A stretch of 64,000 nucleotides of DNA, taken from the NCBI RefSeq assembly GCF_004005485.1, contig NZ_RZUL01000003.1, positions 372,001 through 436,000 of the forward strand. The letters run 5' to 3'. Both the position numbers and the translations under genes were made by a program. Position 1 is the stretch's first letter, and each line of letters opens with the position of its first letter. The notes under the pieces are model-generated. The model saw nothing but the letters and a program-made list of their open reading frames with translations. It was not told where the DNA came from and searched no databases. Source of the DNA: Sphingobium algorifonticola. GTDB taxonomy: Bacteria > Pseudomonadota > Alphaproteobacteria > Sphingomonadales > Sphingomonadaceae. This document shows, piece by piece, positions 43,234 through 52,331 of this stretch.

Positions 43234-44412
43234 ATGGACGCCACCGCCCTTCGCATCGCCCTGTTCAGCGGAAACTATAATTATGTCCGTGACGGCGCGA
43301 ACCAGGCGCTCAACCGGCTGGTCGGCTATCTTCTGCGTCAAGGCGCGCAGGTGCGCGTTTATGCACCCACCGTGCGCCAGCCTGCTTTTCCGGCGACCGG
43401 TGATCTCATGAGCGCGCCATCCTGGCCGATTCCGGGGCGCGGCGAATATCGCATTCCGCTTGGTCTGTCCCCTGCCCTTCGTCGCGATCTGAAGGCCTTC
43501 GCGCCCAATATCGTCCATGTGTCCAGCCCCGATCCCCTCGGGCACCGGGCGCTCAGTTGGGCGCGCAAGCGCGGATTGCCGACGGTCGCCTCGGTCCATA
43601 CCCGTTTTGAAACCTATCCGCGCTATTACGGTCTGGCCTTCATGGAGCCGTTGATCGAGGCGATGCTGCGTCGCTTTTATCGCCGCTGCGATGCGATCGT
43701 CGCCCCGTCCGATTCGATGGCGCAACTGCTGCGCGATCAGCGCATGAATTATGATGTCGGCATCTGGACGCGCGGGATCGACCAAGACATCTTTCACCCG
43801 GACCGTCGCGATCCGGCCTGGCGGCGCAGCCTGGGCATCGCCGACGAGACGCCCGTAATCGGCTTTGTCGGTCGTCTGGTGATGGAAAAGGGTCTGGATG
43901 TCTTTTCCGACAGCATCATGCTGTTGCAGCAGCGCGGCGTGCGGCATCATGTCATGGTGGTGGGCGATGGCCCCGCACGAAGCTGGTTTGAAAACCGGCT
44001 GCCAGATGCAAGCTTCTTGGGTTTCCAGAGCGGCCCCGACTTGGGGCGCAGCGTTGCTTCCATGGACATGCTGTTCAACCCATCGGTCACCGAAACGTTC
44101 GGCAACGTCACGCTGGAGGCGATGGCCTGCACGCTGCCGACGGTCGCCGCCCGGGCGACCGGCAGTGAGTCGCTCGTCACCGATGGCGTGACGGGGCGTC
44201 TTATCCGCCCCGGCGCGATCAGCCAATTCGCGGATGCGCTGGAAACATACTGCACCGATGCCGACAGCCGCCAGCGCGCGGGCGCGGCCGCCCATCGCAT
44301 TGCTGCGCGCTATGGATGGGATCAGGTCAATCAGGCCCTCGTTGATACCTATGTGCGTATCATTCGCCAGCGCGAACGCGGCGCTCTCGCGCTCGCCAGC
44401 CCGGTGCCCTGA
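43234..44412 (+). CDS. GT4-family glycosyltransferase
   Basis: From ATG 43234, the 392-residue GT-B enzyme has an N-terminal acceptor domain (IALFSGNYNYVRDGANQALNRLVGYLLRQGAQVRVYAP) and a C-terminal nucleotide-sugar domain. The latter shows GFVGRLVMEKGLDVF and the EX7E motif in VTETFGNVTLEAM (about 285-297). This resembles the MgtA/PimA-like group that glycosylates lipids or glycans. The acceptor is unknown. It ends just before rarA (7 bp), on the same strand. Confidence 0.88.
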   Translation: MDATALRIALFSGNYNYVRDGANQALNRLVGYLLRQGAQVRVYAPTVRQPAFPATGDLMSAPSWPIPGRGEYRIPLGLSPALRRDLKAFAPNIVHVSSPDPLGHRALSWARKRGLPTVASVHTRFETYPRYYGLAFMEPLIEAMLRRFYRRCDAIVAPSDSMAQLLRDQRMNYDVGIWTRGIDQDIFHPDRRDPAWRRSLGIADETPVIGFVGRLVMEKGLDVFSDSIMLLQQRGVRHHVMVVGDGPARSWFENRLPDASFLGFQSGPDLGRSVASMDMLFNPSVTETFGNVTLEAMACTLPTVAARATGSESLVTDGVTGRLIRPGAISQFADALETYCTDADSRQRAGAAAHRIAARYGWDQVNQALVDTYVRIIRQRERGALALASPVP

Positions 44413-44419
44413 GCCTGGG

Positions 44420-45739
44420 ATGGCGGATCTGTTCGGCAGCATCGAAACGAACGCTACGCCGCCCGAGCGTGCCGACGCGCCGCTGGCCGACCGCCTGCGC
44501 CCGCGCACTCTGGCCGACGTCGTCGGGCAGGAGCATCTGACCGGACCGGATGGCGCGATCGGGCGGATGGTGGCGGCGGGCCGGTTGTCCTCCATCCTCT
44601 TCTGGGGTCCGCCCGGAACCGGAAAGACGACCATTTCCCGCCTGCTCGCCGATGCCGTGGGCATGCGGTTCGAGCCGATTTCTGCGGTGTTTTCGGGCGT
44701 CGCGGACCTTAAGAAAGTCTTCGCGGCCGCGCGCGACCATGCCCGTATCGGTCAGAAGACCTTGCTGTTCGTCGATGAAATCCATCGGTTCAATCGCGCG
44801 CAGCAGGACAGTTTTCTGCCCTTTGTGGAGGATGGCACGGTCACGCTGGTCGGCGCCACGACCGAAAATCCCAGCTTCGAACTGAATGCCGCGCTGCTCT
44901 CCCGCGCGCAGGTGCTGATTTTGCGGCGGCTGGATGCTGTCGCCCTTGAACAGCTTTTGGCGCGCGCCGAAGCCCTCATCGGCCTCCCCCTGCCGCTGAC
45001 CCGGCAAGCGCGCGAGGCGCTGATCGCGAGCGCCGACGGCGACGGGCGTTTCCTGCTCAACCAGGCGGAGACGCTCTATTCGGTCGCGATTACCGAGCCG
45101 CTCGATCCCGCCGCGCTGTCCGCCCTGCTGCATCGCCGTGTCGCGGTGTATGACAAGGATCGCGAAGGCCATTACAATCTGATTTCCGCGCTCCACAAAT
45201 CGTTGCGCGGGTCGGACCCTCAGGCGGCGCTTTACTATCTGGCGCGGATGCTGACCGCCGGGGAGCAGCCGCTCTATGTCCTGCGCCGTCTGGTCCGCTT
45301 CGCGAGCGAGGATATCGGCCTTGCCGATCCGCAGGCGCTGGTCCAGTGCCTTGCCGCAAAGGACGCCTATGACTTTCTCGGGTCGCCCGAAGGCGAACTG
45401 GCGATCGTGCAGGCATGCCTCTATTGCGCCACTGCGCCCAAATCCAACGCTTCTTATGCTGCACAGAAAGCGGCGTTCCGCACTGCGCGCGATACCGGAT
45501 CGCTGATGCCGCCGCAGAACATCCTGAACGCGCCGACAAAGCTGATGAAGGACATCGGCTATGGCGCCGGCTACGCCTATGACCATGATGCGCCCGAAGG
45601 CTTTTCCGGGGCAAATTACTGGCCGGACGACCTTGCGCCGCAGATCTTCTACACGCCCACCGATCGCGGGTTCGAGCAGCGCATCGCCGAACGCATGGCC
45701 TGGTGGGACGCCCGCAGGGGCAGTGACGAAGCGGAATGA
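44420..45739 (+). CDS. rarA: Replication-associated recombination protein A (RarA/MgsA AAA+ ATPase)
   Basis: The 439-residue protein has Walker A GPPGTGKTT (63-71), Walker B LLFVDEIHRF, a sensor-1 TTENPSFELN and the C-terminal tetramerisation domain with YDFLGSPEGELAIVQACLYCATAPKSNASY, all diagnostic of RarA. It acts at stalled replication forks. ATG 44420 is seven bases after the glycosyltransferase stop. Its stop overlaps the next gene by four bases (ATGA, 45736-45739). Confidence 0.95.
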   Translation: MADLFGSIETNATPPERADAPLADRLRPRTLADVVGQEHLTGPDGAIGRMVAAGRLSSILFWGPPGTGKTTISRLLADAVGMRFEPISAVFSGVADLKKVFAAARDHARIGQKTLLFVDEIHRFNRAQQDSFLPFVEDGTVTLVGATTENPSFELNAALLSRAQVLILRRLDAVALEQLLARAEALIGLPLPLTRQAREALIASADGDGRFLLNQAETLYSVAITEPLDPAALSALLHRRVAVYDKDREGHYNLISALHKSLRGSDPQAALYYLARMLTAGEQPLYVLRRLVRFASEDIGLADPQALVQCLAAKDAYDFLGSPEGELAIVQACLYCATAPKSNASYAAQKAAFRTARDTGSLMPPQNILNAPTKLMKDIGYGAGYAYDHDAPEGFSGANYWPDDLAPQIFYTPTDRGFEQRIAERMAWWDARRGSDEAE

Positions 45740-46614
45740 ACGCCACGCCGCGGTTCGAGCATTTCGCCGTCATCGACTGGTCGGGACAGGCCGTGGAGCG
45801 ACCGGCGGGCCTTGCGCTGGCGCATGCGCGGGCGGGCGATGACGCGCCGACACTGCTGCGCCCCGAACGCGGCTGGAGCCGGGCGGCACTGGCGCAATGG
45901 ATCGCCGACCATGGCCGCGCCGCTACCCGCATGCTGATCGGGATGGACCTGTCACCTGCCTTCCCCTTTGTCGATCACGGCAGCTACTTTCCGGGATGGG
46001 ATGCATCACCCCCCGACGCACATGCGCTGTGGGATCTGGTCGAGGCCCTGTCCGCCGACGATCCGCACCTCTCGGTCGGCAGTTTCGTCTCCCATCCGCA
46101 GGCACGCCGCCACTTCCGTCAGCATCGCGATTGCGGCGATTTGTTTTCCGGCGGACGCGGCCGCTTCCGGGTCTGCGAACATGGGCAGGCGGCAATGCGC
46201 CTTTCGCCCTACAGTTGCTTCAATCTCGTGGGCGCGGCGCAGGTCGGCAAATCCAGCCTCACCGGCATGCGTGTCCTGCATCGCCTGCGCAATATTGTGC
46301 CGGTCTGGCCGTTCGATCCGGTGCCCGGCAATGGCCCGGTGATTGTGGAAATCTACACCGCGCTTGCCGCCCGTGCGGCAGGGCTGCGCAAGGGACTTTC
46401 GAAGATTCGCGACGGGATGGCGCTCGATGCTGCTCTGGCGGCGCTGGACAGCCGCCCCCATGTGCCGCTTGCCCGCTATGACGATCACAGCACAGACGCG
46501 CTGCTCACGACCGCATGGCTGCGTCGGGCGGCGCAGGACGTCCGGCTGTGGCATCCCGCCACCATGACGCGTGAAATTGCCCGCACAGAGGGCTGGACCT
46601 TTGGCGTATTGTGA
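45736..46614 (+). CDS. RNase H-like fold protein coupled to rarA (DUF429-type, function unknown)
   Basis: The 292-residue protein shows the features of a ribonuclease-H-like fold. A first strand has an Asp (FAVIDWSGQA, Asp14), then a second motif MLIGMDLSPAF, a central VIVEIYTALAARAAG with Glu, and a C-terminal YDDHSTDALLTTAWLRR, like the DxHxxDAL end of the DUF429 predicted-nuclease group. The middle part has several Cys and His (RQHRDCGDLF, FRVCEHGQAA). The match is by pattern only. It overlaps rarA by ATGA, so it is translationally coupled to a fork-repair ATPase, which hints at a DNA-processing role. Confidence 0.6.
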   Translation: MNATPRFEHFAVIDWSGQAVERPAGLALAHARAGDDAPTLLRPERGWSRAALAQWIADHGRAATRMLIGMDLSPAFPFVDHGSYFPGWDASPPDAHALWDLVEALSADDPHLSVGSFVSHPQARRHFRQHRDCGDLFSGGRGRFRVCEHGQAAMRLSPYSCFNLVGAAQVGKSSLTGMRVLHRLRNIVPVWPFDPVPGNGPVIVEIYTALAARAAGLRKGLSKIRDGMALDAALAALDSRPHVPLARYDDHSTDALLTTAWLRRAAQDVRLWHPATMTREIARTEGWTFGVL

Positions 46615-46642
46615 TAGTAAGGGCATGGCGCGCGACTGGAGC

Positions 46643-46717
46643 GCCGGATTAGCACAGTGGTAGTGCAGCGGTTTTGTAAACCGAAGGTCGCGGGTTCAAA
46701 TCCTGCATCCGGCACCA
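46643..46717 (+). tRNA. tRNA-Thr (anticodon TGT), CCA encoded
   Basis: The acceptor stem GCCGGAT (46643-46649) pairs with ATCCGGC (46707-46713), followed by A and encoded CCA (46715-46717). The anticodon loop reads TTTGTAA, giving anticodon TGT, threonine. The T-loop is GGGTTCAAATCC. Length 75 nt. It sits five bases from the end of gspO on the opposite strand. Confidence 0.95.
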
Positions 46718-46721
46718 GCCT

Positions 46722-47474
46722 TCAACCGATGAGCAGGCTGAGCATCATCCATCCCGGCAGCGTCGCCACGCACAAATAGGTGCCCAGCGGAATGGGGCGC
46801 GCCCTATCCAGCCGTCCCTGGCGCACGGCGGTGATTGCCGTAACCAGCAACGCACTCAGGCTGGCGATGAGGAGGACGAACGGCAACGCCTGCCAACCCA
46901 TCCAGGCGCCAATCGCGCCGAGCAGCTTTGCGTCGCCCAGACCCAGCCCCTCCTGCCCGCGCCACGCCCGATAGGCCAGAGCCGCCGCAAGCAGCGCGCC
47001 ATAGCCCGCCGCTGCACCGATCACCCGGTCCCAAAGCGCCAGGTCGGTCGTCCACAGGCCAAGCGTGAAGCCCAGGAAGGCAAGCGGCAAGGTCAGCCGG
47101 TCGGGCATCCAGAAATGCCGCCAGTCGAGCACCGCCAGCGTCAGCAGTATCCAGCCCAGCACGGCCCATCCGGCGGCAGCCGGGAACGGCGCAAGCAGGA
47201 AGGCACCCGCCCCGATCGCCGCGCACCCCAGTTCCATGGCGAAATGCAGGGCCGCGATGGACCCGCCGCATCGTCGGCATCGACCGCGCAGGGCCAGCGC
47301 ACTGAGCAGCGGGATCATCTCCAAAGGTCCCAATGGCGCGCCGCAGCTGTCGCAGGCGGAGCGGCCGGTCACGACCGATCGCCCCTGCGGCCATCGCATC
47401 ACCAGTGCGCCCAGAAAACTGCCGATGATCGCCCCGGCACCGGCACCAATGCCCAGCATTGCCAGAGGCGTCAC
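46722..47474 (-). CDS. gspO: Prepilin peptidase / N-methyltransferase of the type II secretion system
   Basis: The 250-residue polytopic membrane protein has the N-terminal zinc motif Cys41-x-x-Cys44 and Cys66-x-x-Cys69, the A24 aspartates in VLDWRHFWMPD and the GxGD block GLGLGDAKLL. It cleaves and N-methylates the pseudopilins GspG-K. The start overlaps gspN by four bases, and it ends the gsp operon, next to tRNA-Thr. Confidence 0.93.
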   Translation of the reverse strand: MTPLAMLGIGAGAGAIIGSFLGALVMRWPQGRSVVTGRSACDSCGAPLGPLEMIPLLSALALRGRCRRCGGSIAALHFAMELGCAAIGAGAFLLAPFPAAAGWAVLGWILLTLAVLDWRHFWMPDRLTLPLAFLGFTLGLWTTDLALWDRVIGAAAGYGALLAAALAYRAWRGQEGLGLGDAKLLGAIGAWMGWQALPFVLLIASLSALLVTAITAVRQGRLDRARPIPLGTYLCVATLPGWMMLSLLIG

Positions 47475-48196
47475 AATGTGCCGTCGACCTTCAGCACAAA
47501 GCCGTCACCCGCCGCCGTGAAGCCCGCGGCGCTCAGGCCCTGCGCCAGCGCCGGATCGCTGTTGCGCACCCGCATCGTCGCGCTGTAGCGGCCATCGCCG
47601 GTAATGCGCAGGTTGAGTGTCTCCAGCCCGGACTGGCTGACGAGCGGCACCATCAGGGCGCCACCTTCGCAGCGCACATCGCCAGTCAGGCCCTGGCTCA
47701 GATTGACGCCGGGTATCTCCCCGGCGATGGCCACCCGAACACGGCCTTCGGCATCGCCGCATATATCGCCGGTAAAATAGGCGCTGACATCCACGAACTC
47801 GGCGGAGCCGATCGGCAAGGGCGCGAATGTCGTGCCCAGCGGCACCCGGCCGGTGACGTCGTCGATACCGACACGCCCGCCTAGGCCAAAGGTGAGCGCG
47901 CCCGCGATATCATCGGGCGTGCCTGTCTTGCGCCACAGATCGATGCGTGCGCGGCCAAGAAGAAGCGGGAAAGGCGAAAGCCCCGCATTGACCGTCCCGA
48001 TCGGAACATCGCCGATCGCAAGCTGCACGATCCGTCCCGACCACAGGCTGCCACTGATGCCACGCGCGCTGACACCCTGCTTCTCCAGCCCGATCATCGT
48101 CGCCGCCGTGCGGAGCGGCAGAAACAGGACAAGCCCGATCACGAAGGCGAGCACCAGCCCCCAACGCGCCCGCCTGCTGAGCGTCAGCCCCATCAT
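47471..48196 (-). CDS. gspN: Type II secretion system protein N
   Basis: The 241-residue protein has one N-terminal membrane helix (RWGLVLAFVIGLVLFLPLRTAA) and a periplasmic part beginning MIGLEKQGVSARGISGSLWSGRIVQLAIGDVPIGTVNAG, the GspN signature. Its role in the secretin platform is not settled. Both ends overlap its neighbours by four bases, as through most of the operon. Confidence 0.88.
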   Translation of the reverse strand: MMGLTLSRRARWGLVLAFVIGLVLFLPLRTAATMIGLEKQGVSARGISGSLWSGRIVQLAIGDVPIGTVNAGLSPFPLLLGRARIDLWRKTGTPDDIAGALTFGLGGRVGIDDVTGRVPLGTTFAPLPIGSAEFVDVSAYFTGDICGDAEGRVRVAIAGEIPGVNLSQGLTGDVRCEGGALMVPLVSQSGLETLNLRITGDGRYSATMRVRNSDPALAQGLSAAGFTAAGDGFVLKVDGTL

Positions 48197-48669
48197 GGTG
48201 CAGCTTTCTTCAAAATGGCGCGCACCGACAGCGCGCCGCTGGCAGTGGACGGCTGCACCGTCAGGCTTTCGACGACCACGCCCTGCGCCTCTATGGCGGA
48301 AAGCCAGCCGAACAGGGCCGTCGGCCGGGCGGCGGCGATTGCGATTTCGACGCGCGCGTCGCCCTGCGCCTGTATCCGCTCCAGCATGAACCCGGCGTCG
48401 CCCGCACTCTGGCCGATCATCTGGTCGAGCGACCCGGTGACGCCCGCCACGGCGGCTTCTGGCGTTTGCAGCGCCTTCACTTTCGCGCGTATAGCCATAT
48501 TGCGGTCGAGCGCCGCCGCTTGTCGCTCACGCGCCGTTTGCATGCCGCGTTCCACCGGCCGGGCAATGCCCAGCCAGATCACCACGATCGCAAGCAAAAC
48601 GCCCATCACAGCGATCAGCAGCCGCTCACGCTGGCTAAGCGCGGTCCACCAGGCGCGCATCCCGCTCAT
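48193..48669 (-). CDS. gspM: Type II secretion system protein M
   Basis: The 158-residue bitopic protein starts with the conserved RAWWTALSQRERLLIAVMGVLLAIVVIWLG and has a periplasmic ferredoxin-like domain. It works with GspL in the inner-membrane platform. Overlaps gspL and gspN by four bases each. Confidence 0.9.
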   Translation of the reverse strand: MSGMRAWWTALSQRERLLIAVMGVLLAIVVIWLGIARPVERGMQTARERQAAALDRNMAIRAKVKALQTPEAAVAGVTGSLDQMIGQSAGDAGFMLERIQAQGDARVEIAIAAARPTALFGWLSAIEAQGVVVESLTVQPSTASGALSVRAILKKAAP

Positions 48670-49787
48670 GGCCGCACCGTTATGTCGGCAACGATGCGGC
48701 CGCTGTTGTCCTGAGACGATGTTGCGGTGATCGTGAAGCCCGCCGCCTGCAATGCCAGCAGCACCACGTTGATATCCTCCGCCTTGGACGCAGCCAATGT
48801 CGCCTTCACCATGCCGTCCGCGCTCCGGTCTAGCAAGGTCAGCGCCACCGAAGGTGCGCCGCGCATCGCAGAGAACAGACCCGAAACCGGCCCGGAAAAG
48901 CCATAGGCGCCGGTTCCGCGCGCCGCCAGCATAGCGTCGATTTCCCGCTCCGCCTGTTCCGCATCACTCGCTTGCGGCAGGACGGCGCGGGCGACCGCGA
49001 TCGTTTCCGCGTCAAGCCGCCGCGCATCGCCGTTCAGGCGCAGTAGGGCGATCAGCGCGATGCAAAGGCTGACGAGCGCGATGAAGCCACACCACATAGC
49101 GATGCGCGCAAGCTGACGCCCGTCCACCGCCTGTCGCGTGCGTTTCGCAAAAACCGATGTGCGCACATTGACATGCGGTGCCGATAGCGCCGCAATCGTG
49201 GCGGCGCGGACTGTGTCTTGCGGCAGGTCGATCACGGCCGCATCCCCGATCAGGACCGGTGCCAGCGGATCGTCGGCATCGAGGGCCAGCGCCGCGCCGC
49301 GCAGCACCCGCGCCGGGCCGATCTGCCCCCGGACCAGGCCGTCCTCGGGCAGGGGCAACAGAAAGGCCGTGGGAATGACGATGTCGGGATCGATCGCATG
49401 ATGCTGCGCCCACAGCAGCCAGTGTTGCATGTCGGCGCGCGCCACCACAACCACCTGATGCGCGCCTGCTGTCGCGTCCGGCTCCAGCGATACCGCCAGC
49501 AGCGTGTCGGCCGGTGCCATGCTGCGGTCCAGCGCCGCGATCCGCGCCGCTGCGCGCGCCTGTCGCGGCGGCAGGTCAGGCATCGTCACGCTGTGCAACA
49601 CGGCTGCCGCAGTCGGCACCACCAGCATCACCATCGCACCGGACGGCAGCGCCTGTAGCCCGCATGCACTCAGCCAGTCGGTGCCGGTGCCGGTCTGCAC
49701 GACGCCGCCATCGGCCACGCGCCACCATGTCGGGGCGTCATCGGCCGCATCGGGCAGCATCACGATCAGGGCATCGCGCGGCGTCAT
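48666..49787 (-). CDS. gspL: Type II secretion system protein L
   Basis: The 373-residue protein (ATG 49787, overlapping gspK by four bases) has a cytoplasmic actin-like domain at the N-terminus (MTPRDALIVMLPDAADDAPTWW to about 230). One membrane helix follows at about 240-262 (IAMWCGFIALVSLCIALIALL), then a periplasmic ferredoxin-like domain. It links the GspE ATPase to the inner-membrane platform. Confidence 0.88.
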   Translation of the reverse strand: MTPRDALIVMLPDAADDAPTWWRVADGGVVQTGTGTDWLSACGLQALPSGAMVMLVVPTAAAVLHSVTMPDLPPRQARAAARIAALDRSMAPADTLLAVSLEPDATAGAHQVVVVARADMQHWLLWAQHHAIDPDIVIPTAFLLPLPEDGLVRGQIGPARVLRGAALALDADDPLAPVLIGDAAVIDLPQDTVRAATIAALSAPHVNVRTSVFAKRTRQAVDGRQLARIAMWCGFIALVSLCIALIALLRLNGDARRLDAETIAVARAVLPQASDAEQAEREIDAMLAARGTGAYGFSGPVSGLFSAMRGAPSVALTLLDRSADGMVKATLAASKAEDINVVLLALQAAGFTITATSSQDNSGRIVADITVRP

Positions 49788-50788
49788 GACTCTTCGCCCC
49801 AATGGCGATAGACGATACGGGCGGGGATGGCCTGCGCGTCGATCAACGCTGTATCGTTCAACTCCACGCCCCCCAGTTCGACCAGAACATCGACACGAAA
49901 CCAGCGGCTGGTCAGCTTGGCCTGTGCATTGACATCACCCGACGGCACGATGCCGGATCGCCCCGGCAAAGCCCAGAATGTGTTGAGGCTCCCATAGCCA
50001 TCGGCCGGGCGTTGCGCCAGCCATTGCCGCGCCTGCTCGACGGTCACTTTGCCAGGCAAAAGCATGGCGAAAAGCGGGGCCTGCTGGGGCAGCAGCGTGT
50101 TGACGTTGATCGGTGACAGGTCGCTGACGGGCAAGGCGCATACCCAGGGGCGCAGGACGCCGTAAAGCGCAGGCGTGACACCCTGGACCGCGCGCAGCTC
50201 GCTCGCGTCGACCATGAAGCGATTTGCGGTGCGATAGGGCTGCGCGAGGCGCAGATAGCTCTCGTCCTCTCCACCGCCCGGTTGCGGAACGGCATCGCTG
50301 TCGATCCAGTCGGCAAGCGACGCGGCAACGCCCTGCGCCCGGCGCTCGTCGATGCCGAGCGCCTGCATCAGCGCCACGAATTGTACTATGCCCACCGGCC
50401 GGGTCTTCAGGTCTGCGGCATTGTCGCCGGTCACTACGCTGTTGAGGTTGAAGCAATTGCCGCTGTCGGTCACGCGCGCGGTCGCGGTGCCGCCCGGCAC
50501 CGGCACGGCCTGCGCCGCGCCGAGCCATCCGCCCGCCAGCGTCGTGCGACCGGGGCTGGCAGCAATCAGGTCGGCGATGCGCTGGCGGGCGATGGTCTGC
50601 GCTGCATCGGCATAAGCGCGGGCCTGCGCCTGCGCCCCGGCGTTGGCCGTCAGACGGGTAGCGAGGGCCACGCGCTCCAGCGCGCCTGCGGCAATGATCG
50701 CCATTACTGCAACGAGCAGCAGCACGGTCAGCAATGCCGCACCGCGTTCCCCGGGATGGCACCGATCACGCACCGGGCACCCCGCCAT
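49784..50788 (-). CDS. gspK: Type II secretion system minor pseudopilin K
   Basis: With ATG 50788 the 334-residue protein has a prepilin leader ending GERG, then the hydrophobic AALLTVLLLVAVMAIIAAGAL, without Glu5, as expected for GspK at the pseudopilus tip. A large globular domain follows, with the GspK repeat region. The start overlaps the gspJ stop by 23 bases; the frame is open to 50833 but the added residues lie in gspJ. Confidence 0.88.
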   Translation of the reverse strand: MAGCPVRDRCHPGERGAALLTVLLLVAVMAIIAAGALERVALATRLTANAGAQAQARAYADAAQTIARQRIADLIAASPGRTTLAGGWLGAAQAVPVPGGTATARVTDSGNCFNLNSVVTGDNAADLKTRPVGIVQFVALMQALGIDERRAQGVAASLADWIDSDAVPQPGGGEDESYLRLAQPYRTANRFMVDASELRAVQGVTPALYGVLRPWVCALPVSDLSPINVNTLLPQQAPLFAMLLPGKVTVEQARQWLAQRPADGYGSLNTFWALPGRSGIVPSGDVNAQAKLTSRWFRVDVLVELGGVELNDTALIDAQAIPARIVYRHWGEES

Positions 50789-51407
50789 CGCTTGCAACCC
50801 TCGTCTGTTCCTCCGGGCCGGGACCGACGGCATAGACCAGGGTCACCGGCGGCGCGCCTCGGCGCGCGAGGCGCAGTTCCACGGCCAGCGGCAGCAGATC
50901 GGGCTGCGTCGGCATCCATTGGCCGATCCATTCGCCGCGCGCATTGCGAAAGCGTAGTGCGGCACTCTCCAGATCGGTCAGCAGCGGCGCCGGTTCGCGC
51001 GCCGTCGCGCCATCCACGGCATCATAGCTGCGCCGTTCCAATCGCCCCTCGCGCAACCAATATTCGACCTTTTGCAGCGACGATCGCGGGCTGTCCCCCA
51101 GATTGGCGCGGCCGCCGCGCACGAACTGAAGGATCGGCGCGGACTCGCCGCCGGGATTTGCAAAGAACGCGGGGGCCAGCGTACCCAATTCGGTCCGGCT
51201 GATGCGCGCCGTCGCCTGCCCAAGATCGGCGGAGAGGGTACCATCGGCGCGCTGCACGGCGGCGAGATCATCAAGCCGCAGTTTGATCGCCCCCTGCGCC
51301 GAAACGCTGTTCCCCAGCAGCAGGACACCCGCCCCCGCGATCAGCGCGAATATCGCCAGCGCCACCATCAACTCGATGAGGGTAAAGCCGTTTGCGCGGT
51401 CGCTCAT
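50766..51407 (-). CDS. gspJ: Type II secretion system minor pseudopilin J
   Basis: The 213-residue prepilin has a very short leader, MSDRANG, then FTLIELMVALAIFALIAGAGVLLL with Glu5. Length and the YWLREGRLERR region fit GspJ. It overlaps gspI by four bases. Confidence 0.9.
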   Translation of the reverse strand: MSDRANGFTLIELMVALAIFALIAGAGVLLLGNSVSAQGAIKLRLDDLAAVQRADGTLSADLGQATARISRTELGTLAPAFFANPGGESAPILQFVRGGRANLGDSPRSSLQKVEYWLREGRLERRSYDAVDGATAREPAPLLTDLESAALRFRNARGEWIGQWMPTQPDLLPLAVELRLARRGAPPVTLVYAVGPGPEEQTRVASDGGVPGA

Positions 51408-51778
51408 GGCGCGGCAGCCCGCACGAACGTCAGCACGGCGGGCGATCCCCCGCCATTGCCCGCGACCTGAAGGTCAACACGCACGAGGCGGCTGTCGTCC
51501 AGGCGCGTGACCGCGCGCGTCCAGCGCCAGCGTTGCCCGCCATTGTCGACAATGCCATCGTCCTTGCCGACCGGCGTCGGCCGCGGGTCGGTCTGCCACT
51601 CGACCATCAGGTTGCGGGCCACGATCTGTGCCATCACCTTGCGGTCCAGATCGGCGGCGGTGCGAATGGTCACGCCCTGCAAGCGGATCAGCGCGAGCGC
51701 GGCGAGGCTGAACACCGCCAGCGCGACGAGCATTTCCAGCAACGTAAACCCGGCGTCCTGCCAATCACGCCTAGCCAT
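51404..51778 (-). CDS. gspI: Type II secretion system minor pseudopilin I
   Basis: The 124-residue prepilin has leader MARRDWQDAG then FTLLEMLVALAVFSLAALALIRLQG with Glu5, followed by the GspI pattern AQIVARNLMVEWQ. It overlaps gspH by eight bases and gspJ by four. Confidence 0.9.
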   Translation of the reverse strand: MARRDWQDAGFTLLEMLVALAVFSLAALALIRLQGVTIRTAADLDRKVMAQIVARNLMVEWQTDPRPTPVGKDDGIVDNGGQRWRWTRAVTRLDDSRLVRVDLQVAGNGGGSPAVLTFVRAAAP

Positions 51779-52220
51779 CGACCAGCACTTTCCCTGCCAT
51801 GTCGACCCGTACCGTCACGGCCTCGCCGTCGCGTTGCAGCCGCACGGCCAGGATGTCGTCGGGCAATCCCGTGCCGTCGAAAATCAGTTGCCGCTGCCCC
51901 GCTTCGCCCAGCACGGCGCTGGTTCCCTGACGCCAGTCGGTCGTGACGAACGGCTTGTCCTCGATCGGCACCCATTGCCGGTCGCGTCGCCGCTCGAAAC
52001 CATAGCCGGAGGGCGATACCCAGACGGCCATCGGCTGCGCGCCGACGATCGCATTGTCCCGCGCCGCCGCCACCCGAGCGGCAAAGCGTTCGGCATCGTC
52101 CATCACGCGCCCGCGCGGATCGGGGATAGACAGCATCACTGCGACCGACGCCAGCCCGATGATCGCGATAACGACCATCAGTTCCACCAGCGTGAAGCCG
52201 CGTTCGGCGGAACGCCTCAC
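51771..52220 (-). CDS. gspH: Type II secretion system minor pseudopilin H (start uncertain)
   Basis: From GTG 52220 the product has 149 residues with leader RRSAERG then FTLVELMVVIAIIGLASVAVMLS with Glu5, and a GspH globular domain. The frame stays open to a GTG at 52304, which would give a 36-residue leader partly encoded by a palindromic repeat (the KTWVPAVAGTRW segment); the short leader fits the family better. The ribosome binding site evidence is weak for both starts, so the choice rests on leader length. Confidence 0.82.
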   Translation of the reverse strand: MRRSAERGFTLVELMVVIAIIGLASVAVMLSIPDPRGRVMDDAERFAARVAAARDNAIVGAQPMAVWVSPSGYGFERRRDRQWVPIEDKPFVTTDWRQGTSAVLGEAGQRQLIFDGTGLPDDILAVRLQRDGEAVTVRVDMAGKVLVDG

Positions 52221-52254
52221 GGGCGTGAAGCCGCGCTGGTTGACACTCCAGCGC

Positions 52255-52274
52255 GTCCCCGCGACGGCGGGGAC
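52255..52274. repeat. Palindromic repeat between gspG and gspH
   Basis: GTCCCCGC-GACG-GCGGGGAC is a perfect 8-bp hairpin of the common sphingomonad GTCCCCGC-type repeat. It sits in the 111 bp between the gspG stop and the GTG 52220 start of gspH. It could act as a processing or attenuation hairpin within the operon mRNA. Confidence 0.75.
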
Positions 52275-52331
52275 CCAGGTTTTGGGACGCGGTTCCCCGT
52301 TCACACCAAAAAGCCCTCGCTGCAGCCTGGA

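Noticed and set aside
43147..44664. Long minus-strand open frame continuing upstream of the DUF2945 gene
   Set aside because: It overlaps the glycosyltransferase and rarA on the other strand; only the terminal 78 codons look like a protein, so the gene was cut at ATG 43146.
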